Counted from the stretch's first letter, positions 1 to 5,990 are shown. The stretch is DNA of 6,234 nucleotides from Verrucomicrobiota bacterium (GCA_023450935.1 JAEXGH010000020.1:1-6234), one strand, 5' to 3'. Notes: generated from the sequence alone by a model not told the origin. A program made the numbers and translations.

Positions 1-2
1 AA

Positions 3-701
3 CAGGTATACTACAAACAGGTGCTCGAAAACTACACGAACATGCAGTTGCTCGGCTTCTCCGCCCCGCTTCACATCGACGTTACAAGCGCAATAACGCC
101 CTACCCGTGTTTCAATCTCAACCACCCTTGTTCGCGCAAAGATTGTGCCTTTTACATGAACCAGATAGGGCTGCTTTCGAGGGCGTTCTTCGGCGGATTC
201 ACTTCGGAGGCGGGCTGCGACCAAGTCGCCAAAACGCTCGACTACGTTCTCTACGCCAATACTTGGACGATAAGCAGCGCGATCCGCGGGCGCACTGCGC
301 TTGAAGACTATACCGTTCCGCTCTGGCAGATTGCCTATCACGGAATCATAATGAGCAACCCGTTTTTCGAATCGCTCGACTATTGGCTCGACGGCAGAAA
401 AAACAACGAAAAACGCCTGAAGGCGGTCGAATTCGGCGCGAGAATGTCGTGCTACGGCGCGTTCGACAAACTGCAACCAACTGACGACGCCAAACTGGCA
501 AACCTTAAAGAAGCCTACGACGACTATATGAAATTGGCATACCTGCAATACGAGTTTATGGAAGACCACCGTAAGCTCGCCGACGGGGTTTTCCGAATCA
601 GATACTCCGACGGTTCGATAATCGTTGTCAACTATACCGACAAGCCCTTTGAATATAAAAAGGGCGTAGTGGCGGCCAAAGACTACAAACTCTTTAAATA
701 A
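3..701 (+). CDS. C-terminal part of a DUF5696/glycoside-hydrolase-like protein (5' end outside window)
   Basis: The reading frame is open from base 3 to the TAA at 699-701 and continues off the left edge. The GTG at 21 is therefore unlikely to be the true start; 232 residues are visible. No signal peptide or membrane segment is visible in this part. The segments HPC-R-D (about residues 41-47), FGG-TSEAG-D (about 64-73), then VPLWQIAYHG (about 105-114) followed by KAVEFGA (about 140-146) resemble my recollection of the C-terminal half of DUF5696 proteins, a group of probable carbohydrate-active enzymes with a TIM-barrel glycosidase-like core. The tail, YSDGSIIVVNYTDKPFEY and onward, is the kind of small beta-sandwich ending found in many glycosidases. 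The SEAG glutamate and the HG histidine could be active-site residues, but that is inference. It runs in the same direction as the downstream operon but is separated from it by a hairpin and 161 bases, so it is probably a separate unit. Confidence 0.6.
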   Translation, partial: QVYYKQVLENYTNMQLLGFSAPLHIDVTSAITPYPCFNLNHPCSRKDCAFYMNQIGLLSRAFFGGFTSEAGCDQVAKTLDYVLYANTWTISSAIRGRTALEDYTVPLWQIAYHGIIMSNPFFESLDYWLDGRKNNEKRLKAVEFGARMSCYGAFDKLQPTDDAKLANLKEAYDDYMKLAYLQYEFMEDHRKLADGVFRIRYSDGSIIVVNYTDKPFEYKKGVVAAKDYKLFK

Positions 702-721
702 AATTTTTCTTTTGGGTAAAA

Positions 722-756
722 GCGCGGGCGGACAAATTCGGAATGTCCGCCCGCGT
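722..756 (+). terminator. GC-rich hairpin, probable transcription terminator after the glycosidase-like gene
   Basis: A perfect 12-bp stem, CGCGGGCGGACA (723-734) with TGTCCGCCCGCG (744-755), closes a 9-base loop; a G-U pair (722/756) can extend it. It starts 21 bases after the stop codon of the upstream gene. The following T-tract is poor (GTTCGTC), so it is not a textbook intrinsic terminator on the + strand. It may act with Rho or simply stabilise the mRNA 3' end. The other strand has TTTT close to its 3' side but no gene there to terminate. Confidence 0.5.
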
Positions 757-805
757 TCGTCAAAAGGTTTTGCCACATAAATGCGGGCGCGTAAAAATAA
801 AAGGG

Positions 806-835
806 TGGACTAACCCGAAACAAATATTTTATATT
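806..835 (+). promoter_or_regulatory. candidate sigma70-type promoter for the six-gene operon
   Basis: A TGGACT (806-811; four of six matches to TTGACA) lies 18 bases before TATATT (830-835; five of six matches to TATAAT), within an AT-rich stretch. A start of transcription would fall near 842, leaving a leader of about 20 bases that contains the AGGAGA ribosome site (852-857). The -35 box sits inside a small GGGT/ACCC dyad (803-816) that could be an operator or chance. An alternative pair is TTGCCA (770-775) with TAAAAA (792-797). This is a pattern match only. Confidence 0.4.
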
Positions 836-862
836 TGCGTCAAACATTAACAGGAGACGTAG

Positions 863-1951
863 ATGAGAATTTTGTTTTTTATTGCCGCGTTCTTGGCGGC
901 GGTGTCGGCGCGCGCCGATTCCGCCCGCCCGAAAATAGCGGTTGTTGCGGGGAACGACTGTTCCGTGCCCGCGCTTGCGGGGCGCACGGCGGCGTTGAAA
1001 TCGGAGCTTGAGGCGCGGTTGGCGGCGGCGGGTTTTGCGGTCGTGGATTTGTCGATGCAGACAAAGACGCTTGACGAGTTCCTTGTTTCGGGCGGTTTGC
1101 CGAAATCGGACGGAGGGCTATTTTCAAAGGCGGCGGCATTGCGTGTTTGCGAGATGTCGGGCGCAGACTGCCTTATGGTCGCCAAGTATTCGCAGTATCT
1201 GAAGGCGGTCAAAAAGTTTTCGGGCTACGGCGTGACGACCGAAAACGCAGTCTATACTCTCGCGGCTAACTACGCCGTTTACGCGGCGGGAGAAAGCGTT
1301 GCCGGCGGTTCGGCGGAGGCGTCTAAAACAGTCCGCGCGTCGGAGTCGGGCGGCGAAATTCCCGACGACGTTTTGGGGGAACTCGTTGTCGGTATTTCGC
1401 GGCAAATGGCGGCTGCCGCCGTTTCGGGCAAGTCGGCGTTGGTAAAAAAATCGGCGGCGGCGTTGTGCGAAGTTGTATTCGAATTTTCCGTAGAGGACTT
1501 GTTTTTTCCGCAAATAAAGTCGGAGAACGGACAATACGTTCTCGCGGGAGGTTGCGCCCCCGCAAACATTGGATTGGTAAACGCGCAGATAGACGGCGTT
1601 GCGTGCGCGCTCGGGGGAAAAACCGCGCTTGCAAAGGGGCTTCACAAGCTGAAAGTCAGGCAGCCAGACATTGCCGATTTCGACGCCGACATTCTCGTTT
1701 CGGGCGAATCAGGGCAGAAATTCGCCTTCCGATTGAGTCTCGACGCCGCGGCGCGCGCGCGCATGCGCGGCGATATGGAGTTTTTGCAGTCGCTCAAAGA
1801 CAGGGCGGGACAGACGCTCGACCGGCGCATTATCACCGAAGCCGAGGCGGAAAGATTGCGCGGTTTGGCGAAGAAATTCGGACAGTCGGGAATAAAAATC
1901 GACGCAAAGGAATTTCCCGAAGTGAAATTGCAGAGTATTTTCGGACAATAA
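863..1951 (+). CDS. exported protein with CsgG/LpoB-like N-terminal region and PEGA-like C-terminal region
   Basis: This is a 362-residue protein. Residues 1-18 form a Sec signal peptide (hydrophobic core ILFFIAAFLAAV, then ARA|DS cleavage), with no lipobox, so a soluble periplasmic protein is predicted. From residue 24, KIAVVAGNDC, an amphipathic helix (LKSELEARLAAAGFAVVDL, 45-63) and LRVCEMSGADCLMVAKYS (93-110) follow the strand-helix-strand order of CsgG/TolB-N/LpoB folds, where a 'GADyvv' strand follows the helix. Residues about 232-292 (ANIGLVNAQIDGVACALGG, then KGLHKLKVRQP) look like a PEGA-type beta domain, often surface or wall associated. A charged helical tail (about 295-340) follows. 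The start is fixed by ATG with AGGAGA five bases upstream. It is the first gene of the run and lies 16 bases before the next. I do not recognise a named orthologue; the domain calls rest on motif shape alone. Confidence 0.72.
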   Translation: MRILFFIAAFLAAVSARADSARPKIAVVAGNDCSVPALAGRTAALKSELEARLAAAGFAVVDLSMQTKTLDEFLVSGGLPKSDGGLFSKAAALRVCEMSGADCLMVAKYSQYLKAVKKFSGYGVTTENAVYTLAANYAVYAAGESVAGGSAEASKTVRASESGGEIPDDVLGELVVGISRQMAAAAVSGKSALVKKSAAALCEVVFEFSVEDLFFPQIKSENGQYVLAGGCAPANIGLVNAQIDGVACALGGKTALAKGLHKLKVRQPDIADFDADILVSGESGQKFAFRLSLDAAARARMRGDMEFLQSLKDRAGQTLDRRIITEAEAERLRGLAKKFGQSGIKIDAKEFPEVKLQSIFGQ

Positions 1952-1967
1952 AAAAGGATATTTCGAC

Positions 1968-2888
1968 ATGAAAAAATTTTTGGTATTTTTTACGATTTTG
2001 TTCGCCGCCGCGGCGGTGTTCGCAAAACCCGTGCGCAAAAACACAATGGCGGTGGTGAAGGTCGCCGCTACGCAGTCATGCGCAAAGCTTGCGAAGAAGA
2101 ACGCGGCGGAGGATTCGCTCGGGCGGTTTGTGGAGGCCATAGCCGACGGGTTGCCCGCCGATTTGGCCTCCTCCGGCGTGGTTAGGGTAGTTTCGCGTTC
2201 GGCAATTGACGCCGTTTTGAGGGAGCAGAATTTCGGCGAGTCGGGCGATGTCGATAAATCTACTGCTTCCCAAGCGGGAAAACTTTTTGGCGCGCGATAC
2301 ATCGTGACTGTCGTCGTGCGCGACTTTCAGGATTTTAAGGATAGGGCGCATTTTGCAACCCTTGCGCAGAGCGACGAACTCCGCAAGGTGCGCGTTAATG
2401 TTGCCTCAAACGTAATCGACACCAAAACGGGCGAGATTGTCCACGGCGGGACGCTCGCCATTGAGGGCGGCGACAAGTCGGTGAAACACGATATTTCCGT
2501 GCAGTCGGGCGGCGAAATGACCAACGCCGTTGTCGTTATGCTTGCCGATACCGTAAGCAAAACGCTTTCGCGCAACATTGTAAACCACCTCTTCCCGCCG
2601 AAAATTACGTCGATAAAAGGCGGCGTTGCCTCAATCAACAGGGGCGAGGGCGCGGGCGTGGAAGTCGGAGACGAATTCGAGGTTTACGCGAAGGGCGGAA
2701 AGGTAGTCGATTCCGATTCGGGCAATGATCTCGGCAATGTTGAGGAGACAACGGGGCGCGTCAAGGTAATTTCCGTTTCGGCGAAATCCGCCAAGGCGAA
2801 GATTGTCGAAAACGGCGGCGTCAAAAAGGGGCAGTTTGTCCGCCCGCTTAAAAAGCGCGCCGTCAAGCAGGGGGTTGTCGAAATTTAG
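1968..2888 (+). CDS. CsgG-family periplasmic protein with FlgT-C-like C-terminal domain
   Basis: This is a 306-residue protein. Residues 1-19 are a signal peptide (AAAAVFA|KP) with no lipobox cysteine, whereas E. coli CsgG, the outer-membrane curli secretion pore, is lipidated. The CsgG-family signature is clear: VVRVVSRSAIDAVLREQNF (71-89), SQAGKLFGARYIVTVVVRDF (101-120), then a conserved strand VASNVIDTKTGEIVHGGT (145-162). Residues about 213-292 (ITSIKGGVASINRGEGAGVEVGDEF) carry the iNrGe-aGv-vGd-feVy pattern of the FlgT C-terminal domain, which in flagellar and CsgG-like proteins forms a small beta barrel. AAGGA at 1954-1958, nine bases before the ATG, supports the start. Without a lipid anchor, or any visible curli subunit, a periplasmic scaffold or adaptor is more likely than a secretion pore; this is inference. 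Family membership is secure, function is not. Confidence 0.82.
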   Translation: MKKFLVFFTILFAAAAVFAKPVRKNTMAVVKVAATQSCAKLAKKNAAEDSLGRFVEAIADGLPADLASSGVVRVVSRSAIDAVLREQNFGESGDVDKSTASQAGKLFGARYIVTVVVRDFQDFKDRAHFATLAQSDELRKVRVNVASNVIDTKTGEIVHGGTLAIEGGDKSVKHDISVQSGGEMTNAVVVMLADTVSKTLSRNIVNHLFPPKITSIKGGVASINRGEGAGVEVGDEFEVYAKGGKVVDSDSGNDLGNVEETTGRVKVISVSAKSAKAKIVENGGVKKGQFVRPLKKRAVKQGVVEI

Positions 2889-2921
2889 CGGCGAGGCGGC
2901 GCGTTGCAGGGCGCGGTTGAT

Positions 2922-4370
2922 ATGGATTTTGTCAGAACAGTCTCGGCGTTGTCTGTTTTTGCCGCCGTCTCGGGTTGCGCAACATACACGAGCCAAACAG
3001 AACGCATCAGGCGCGACTGGAGCGCGGGCAACACTTCCGTCGCGTATGCTGAAGTTTCCGAATGCGAATCCGACCGCCGCGACAGCGTGGACGCGCTTGT
3101 CTGGAAGCTCGAGCGCGGCGCAATAGCACGCGCCGACGGGGCTTTGCAAGACAGCGTAAAATCGTTCGAATCGGCCCATGCCGACATCGCCGCGTTCGAA
3201 TCCGCTCCGGAAATAAGCATTTCGCGCGAGACCGAGGCGTTTCTTACAAACCGCTCGTTTCTCCCCTACAAGGGCTACAACTACGACAAAATTATGGCGT
3301 GCGTCTATCTTGCGCTCGACTACATCGAGCTTGGCGATTTCGATGCCGCGCGCGTGCAGGTAAAGCGCATTGAAAACTATCAGGCCGAAGCCGCGCGCCA
3401 AAACGCCGCGCGTATCGAGCGCGAGCGCAGGGCGTTGCAGGACGCCGCCGACAAGCGCGACGCCGCCTCCGTGGAGCGCGCTCGGGCGGTTGCCGAACGC
3501 TCGGAGGAATTTCAAAAGTTCTATCCCGACCGTTCGCGCGGGCGCGCAAAACGCCCGTATGTAAACCCTTTTGCCTACTGGGTCTCGGGCGTATTTTTGG
3601 CGCACGCGGGCGAAGACATGTCCGATACGGAACGCGCGCAGGATATGTTCCGCATAGGCGGTTCGCTTGCCGAGCGGCAGTCTTCGGCATTCGCCCAAGA
3701 CTACAAAATGTGCGAGAACATTCTTTCGGGCAGGAAAATCGTCCTCCCTACATATGTAGTGTTCGAGACGGGCTGCGCGCCAATTCGCAGGCAGTTCAGA
3801 CTCGACCTGCCGCTGTTTGTCGCGGGCGAAAATCTGCCGCATGTGGCGGTGAATTTCCCGTATTTGTCGGCGCGCGACAGCTTCAAAAAGTCGGTTGCGG
3901 TTTCGGCGGGCGGCAAAACGCATTCGCTCGAAACTGTTGCGGATATGGACGAAATTATCGGGCTTGAGTTCGACAACGAGCTGCCTTTGGTGATAACAAA
4001 AACGCTTCTTTCGGCGGCGGCAAAGGCTACCGCGCAGTATTTTGCCGCGCGCGCGGCGGGCGGTGACTGGGGAATTTTGGTGAACATCGCAGGCGGCGTA
4101 TACCAATCTTTGGTAAACGACGCCGACTTGCGCACTTGGACGACGCTTCCCAAAAAAATCATGATTGCCCGCTTCGACACTCCGTCCGACGGAATCGTGA
4201 AAATCGACGGAGTGCAGGCAAACGTTCGCCCCGATTGCGCGAACATCGTGTTTGTAAAAAGCATGTCGGCGGGAGGAAAAATTTCGGTTCGGACAACGGC
4301 GTTTGCAAAAAACCGCGGCGGCGCAAATTGCGGCGCCGCGGCGGAGGTGTCGAAAAAACTTGCCAACTAG
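2922..4370 (+). CDS. COG3014-type outer-membrane lipoprotein
   Basis: I chose the ATG at 2922, which gives 482 residues with a clean lipoprotein signal: MDFVRTVSALSVFAAVSGC, lipobox VSGC with Cys19 and Ala at +2 (outer-membrane sorting). AGGG (2908-2911) lies 10 bases upstream. A TTG at 2904 would add MQGAVD, including an acidic residue, to the signal peptide and is less likely. Residues 107-150 (FLTNRSFLPYKGYNYDKIM, then ALDYIELGDFDAARVQVKR) and 212-224 (PYVNPFAYWVSGV) match the TPR-like helical pattern I recall for COG3014 proteins. A charged, probably coiled-coil stretch (about 150-200) lies between them. The C-terminal half has VLPTYVVFETGCAP (274-287) and RTWTTLPKKIMIARFD (404-419), as in the family. 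COG3014 genes commonly precede YcfL and LpoB genes, as here. The molecular role is unknown. It could be a scaffold at the outer membrane. Confidence 0.8.
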   Translation: MDFVRTVSALSVFAAVSGCATYTSQTERIRRDWSAGNTSVAYAEVSECESDRRDSVDALVWKLERGAIARADGALQDSVKSFESAHADIAAFESAPEISISRETEAFLTNRSFLPYKGYNYDKIMACVYLALDYIELGDFDAARVQVKRIENYQAEAARQNAARIERERRALQDAADKRDAASVERARAVAERSEEFQKFYPDRSRGRAKRPYVNPFAYWVSGVFLAHAGEDMSDTERAQDMFRIGGSLAERQSSAFAQDYKMCENILSGRKIVLPTYVVFETGCAPIRRQFRLDLPLFVAGENLPHVAVNFPYLSARDSFKKSVAVSAGGKTHSLETVADMDEIIGLEFDNELPLVITKTLLSAAAKATAQYFAARAAGGDWGILVNIAGGVYQSLVNDADLRTWTTLPKKIMIARFDTPSDGIVKIDGVQANVRPDCANIVFVKSMSAGGKISVRTTAFAKNRGGANCGAAAEVSKKLAN

Positions 4371-4416
4371 GCGGCGTCGGATAAGTAGTCTTTCGGGAAA
4401 CTAAAAAAGGAGAATT

Positions 4417-4824
4417 ATGAAAAAATCTGTTGCGGCATTGTTTTTGATTGCACTGTTGGGCGGGTGCACGGCGGTAAATATGTTCGAGCGTGCCGAAGGG
4501 CAGGCGCGTCCGCAAATGACCGACCACAAGCGCATAATCTCCGACGGAGAGCTCGACAACTACGCCCGCGTTGTGGATATAAACCAAACGACTGTCGGCG
4601 GGCTGCTGAAAGTGCAGGCAAAACTGCTGAACACTTCGGCGGCGGAAAGAAAAATCAGATACAAATTCGTATGGCTCGACGCGCGGGGAATGGAGATTCC
4701 GAGCGTAAATTCGAACTGGAATGTGCTTGAGCTTTCCTCCGCCGAGGCCGTTTTCATTTCGTCCGTCGCGCCCGCGCCGAATGCGGCGGATTTCATTCTG
4801 AAACTCCTGCCCGACGAACGCTAA
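4417..4824 (+). CDS. ycfL: YcfL family (DUF1425) lipoprotein
   Basis: This is a 135-residue protein, close to E. coli YcfL (about 125). Its lipoprotein signal is MKKSVAALFLIALLGGC: lipobox LGGC, Cys17, Thr at +2, so outer-membrane retention is predicted. The mature part is a single beta-sandwich-type domain: a strand with VQAKLLNTSAAERKIRYKFVW (about 67-87), LDARGMEIP (88-96), a conserved Trp in NSNWNVLEL (about 99-107), and the closing VAPAPNAADFILKL (117-130). This matches the YcfL pattern of W-D-x-x-G-M-E, W, and AP-x-x-A. AAGGAG (4407-4412) four bases before the ATG is a strong ribosome site. It lies directly upstream of the LpoB-type gene, the same order as in E. coli. Its function is not established, but this order implies it acts with LpoB or in the same envelope process. 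Confidence 0.85.
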   Translation: MKKSVAALFLIALLGGCTAVNMFERAEGQARPQMTDHKRIISDGELDNYARVVDINQTTVGGLLKVQAKLLNTSAAERKIRYKFVWLDARGMEIPSVNSNWNVLELSSAEAVFISSVAPAPNAADFILKLLPDER

Positions 4825-4849
4825 TTCAACAAACAACAAAGGGTTTTAT

Positions 4850-5407
4850 ATGAAAAAATCGATTATGCTTTTTGCGGTTTTTGCCGCGTTAATAGCCGCT
4901 TCGGGCTGCTCGACAAAGGGACGGTATGTGGATGCCGACAAGTCGGGCGTAATAGGCATGGGCGTGAACATTCAGGACTTCAACTCTGCGGCGGCGTCGC
5001 TTGTAAACGACTTGCTCGCCTCGGGCGCGCTCGAACGCACAAACCTTAAAATGCCCATAAAACTGCTTGTAAGCAGGGTAAAAAGCGACGTTTCAGAGCC
5101 GATAAACAGGGAGCTTCTCACCAACCAAATTTGCATGGCTCTGAACAATTCGGGCAAGGCAATCGCCGTCAAGGACGACCCCGCCACGAAGGAGCTTTAT
5201 CTCGCCGAGGCGCGCAAATTGGGGGCGGAAACATCGCTGCCGAAAATCACCCTCACAGGCTCAATCAGCCAAGTAAACGCCGCCGACAGCGATGTAAAAC
5301 AGGTGACATACGTCTTTGCGGTCGAGGTAAACTACCGCGGCAACTCAATCTGGATGGGACAAAAGCAGATTACAAAGCAATTCGGCAAAACACTCTTCGG
5401 AATGTAG
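4850..5407 (+). CDS. lpoB: LpoB-type penicillin-binding protein activator, outer-membrane lipoprotein
   Basis: This is a 185-residue protein. LpoB is an outer-membrane lipoprotein that contacts and stimulates the glycan polymerase PBP1b. Residues 1-20 end in lipobox ASGC (Cys20, Ser at +2). The family pattern is clear: GMGVNIQDFNSAAASLVNDL (36-55), KLLVSRVKSDVSEPINRELL (71-90), then ICMALNNSGK (94-103) and LAEARKLGAETSLPKITLTGSI (118-139). These correspond to the strand, 'D-x-x-x-x-x-x-x-v-x-dLL' helix, 'n-(t/v)sE-id-x-x-L' loop and 'L-nsGk' helix of COG3417. The E. coli protein has about 50 disordered, proline-rich residues between the lipid and the fold; here only about 15 residues precede the fold, so reach across the peptidoglycan may be short. 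AAAGGG (4838-4843) precedes the ATG by six bases. Activity on a PBP is inferred from homology, and no PBP gene is in view. Confidence 0.85.
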   Translation: MKKSIMLFAVFAALIAASGCSTKGRYVDADKSGVIGMGVNIQDFNSAAASLVNDLLASGALERTNLKMPIKLLVSRVKSDVSEPINRELLTNQICMALNNSGKAIAVKDDPATKELYLAEARKLGAETSLPKITLTGSISQVNAADSDVKQVTYVFAVEVNYRGNSIWMGQKQITKQFGKTLFGM

Positions 5408-5411
5408 GCGT

Positions 5412-5552
5412 ATGAAAGCGAAAATTACAGTTCTTCTTGTTTTGGTATGCGCGCTGCTTTCGGGCTGCGAAAGTCTCGGCTGGCAGACAATCGGTTTGCG
5501 CGACGCCCTCACTCCCGGCGTGGGCACCGAGACCACTATCCACTCCTACTAA
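5412..5552 (+). CDS. small lipoprotein, 46 residues, last gene of the operon
   Basis: This short gene starts at ATG 5412, four bases after the LpoB stop, and ends at TAA 5550-5552. It encodes 46 residues: a lipoprotein signal MKAKITVLLVLVCALLSGC (Lys residues, hydrophobic core, lipobox LSGC with Cys19), then 27 mature residues ending in TETTIHSY. Glu at +2 is uncommon but not the Asp inner-membrane retention signal. Its position, complete signal peptide and lipobox at the right distance make chance unlikely. The Shine-Dalgarno site is weak (GGA at 5399-5401 or AGG at 5406-5408), so it is probably translationally coupled to LpoB. I do not recognise the mature sequence (E-S-L-G-W-Q-T-I-G-L-R then a Gly/Thr-rich end). 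It could be a small partner or surface anchor for the complex. Confidence 0.75.
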   Translation: MKAKITVLLVLVCALLSGCESLGWQTIGLRDALTPGVGTETTIHSY

Positions 5553-5567
5553 AAAACATGCGAGGGC

Positions 5568-5660
5568 GACGTCTCTTTTTCGAATATTTTATAAATTAAA
5601 AAGTAATGGCGGTTGCCGTAGGCAATCCGCCTTTGTTTTTAGATTCGAAAAAGAGGCGTC
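5568..5660. repeat. 18-bp inverted repeat enclosing the terminator hairpin
   Basis: Bases 5568-5585 (GACGTCTCTTTTTCGAAT) pair with 5643-5660 (ATTCGAAAAAGAGGCGTC): 17 Watson-Crick pairs and one G-U pair in RNA. The 57-base loop holds the 5608-5640 terminator, which sits inside a larger near-palindrome. The left arm also matches a third copy near 5975-5998 in opposite orientation, so this is a member of a repeat family and not just a terminator feature. Confidence 0.7.
5608..5640 (+). terminator. intrinsic terminator of the six-gene operon
   Basis: Stem GGCGG (5608-5612) pairs with CCGCC (5627-5631), and TTGCC (5613-5617) with GGCAA (5621-5625), with one bulged T (5626) and a three-base loop GTA. 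The stem is followed at once by TTTGTTTTT (5632-5640). Further AT pairing (5599-5606 with 5633-5640, including wobbles) could make it bidirectional. It lies 55 bases after the last stop codon. It is a textbook Rho-independent terminator in position and form. Confidence 0.78.
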
Positions 5661-5746
5661 TCGCGGCTTATGGAGAGTTTGTTCGGGCGGAATAACCTCA
5701 AGGTTAATTCCGCCAACTCACAAACGTCTCCCTAAGCACACGCCTC
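5653..5746. repeat. long multi-segment imperfect hairpin
   Basis: Nested pairs run inward: GAGGCGT (5653-5659) with ACGCCTC (5740-5746); CTTA (5667-5670) with TAAG (5733-5736); GGAGA (5672-5676) with TCTCC (5727-5731); GTTTGT (5677-5682) with ACAAAC (5720-5725); GGCGGAAT (5686-5693) with ATTCCGCC (5707-5714); AACC (5694-5697) with GGTT (5702-5705) around a TCAA loop. This amounts to at least 34 paired bases per arm. It could form a structured RNA, or a cruciform in DNA. Confidence 0.6.
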
Positions 5747-5781
5747 GCAAGTTTTTTTGCGGGACACAATGCGTGTTCGAA
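5741..5781 (+). repeat. direct repeat copy A with TTTTTTGCGGGACACAATG core
   Basis: The core TTTTTTGCGGGACACAATG (5753-5771) is identical over 19 bases to 6002-6020. Four unrelated bases and TTCGAA (5776-5781) follow, in the same arrangement as copy B. Upstream, CGCCTCG resembles the CGCCCTCG of copy B. The T-run follows ACGCCTC, one arm of the long hairpin, so transcripts from upstream could end here. Confidence 0.65.
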
Positions 5782-5817
5782 AATTTATAGTTTTCAAATT
5801 GTCAGTTGGGATAGCGG

Positions 5818-5843
5818 CTTGAGCGGTAGCGAGACCGCGTAAG
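5818..5843 (+). repeat. hairpin in the repeat-rich tail
   Basis: GCGGT (5823-5827) pairs with ACCGC (5834-5838) around AGCGAG. CTT (5818-5820) and AAG (5841-5843) extend the stem, with a G-U pair and one mismatch between. It lies just before the 5861-5884 terminator-like hairpin; the two could form one small structured transcript end. Confidence 0.4.
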
Positions 5844-5860
5844 ATAGCCCTTCAATGGAA

Positions 5861-5884
5861 TCCCGCCCCTGCGGGACGTTTTTT
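5861..5884 (+). terminator. terminator-like hairpin with T6 tract
   Basis: TCCCGC (5861-5866) pairs with GCGGGA (5871-5876) around CCCT, followed by CG and six T (5879-5884). The form is that of an intrinsic terminator on the + strand. There is no gene immediately upstream, so it may end read-through, a small RNA, or be part of a repeat element. Confidence 0.5.
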
Positions 5885-5900
5885 ACGTTTCCGAAATGGG

Positions 5901-5925
5901 GGCGATTGGCAAAAGCCAATACGCC
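5901..5925 (+). repeat. hairpin related to the 5608-5631 terminator stem
   Basis: GGCG (5901-5904) pairs with CGCC (5922-5925), and ATTGGC (5905-5910) with GCCAAT (5915-5920), with a bulged A (5921) and an AAAA loop. TTTACTCTTT follows. The layout (GGCG-n-TTG stem, single bulge, CGCCTTT ending) parallels the operon terminator, suggesting a shared origin or a repeated terminator module. Confidence 0.5.
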
Positions 5926-5990
5926 TTTACTCTTTGATTAAAGTGTTAAAACTCAAAACGGCTTCGCTTTTTAGTTCGCAACAGAGGCGT

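Noticed and set aside
21..23. GTG at 21 as the start of the first gene
   Set aside because: The frame is open to the left edge, no ribosome site precedes it, and the visible sequence is a C-terminal part of a larger family.
2904..2921. TTG start at 2904 for the COG3014 gene
   Set aside because: It would add MQGAVD, with an acidic residue, ahead of the lipoprotein signal; the ATG at 2922 gives a compact signal with AGGG ten bases upstream. The GAGG before the TTG means this is likely, not certain.
2631..4106. A 491-codon open frame on the minus strand, opposite the COG3014 gene
   Set aside because: Its product is Arg/Ala-rich with no recognisable domain or signal, lies fully antisense to strongly supported genes, and is explained by their codon bias keeping the opposite frame free of stops.
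863..5552. A curli (csg) secretion system
   Set aside because: There are no CsgA/CsgB repeat subunits, no CsgD, CsgE or CsgF, and the CsgG-family protein lacks the lipid anchor; only the fold is shared.
5437..5790. A 117-codon open frame on the + strand in the tail
   Set aside because: It overlaps the small lipoprotein gene out of frame, crosses several hairpins and the T-tract, has no ribosome site, and its residues show no domain.
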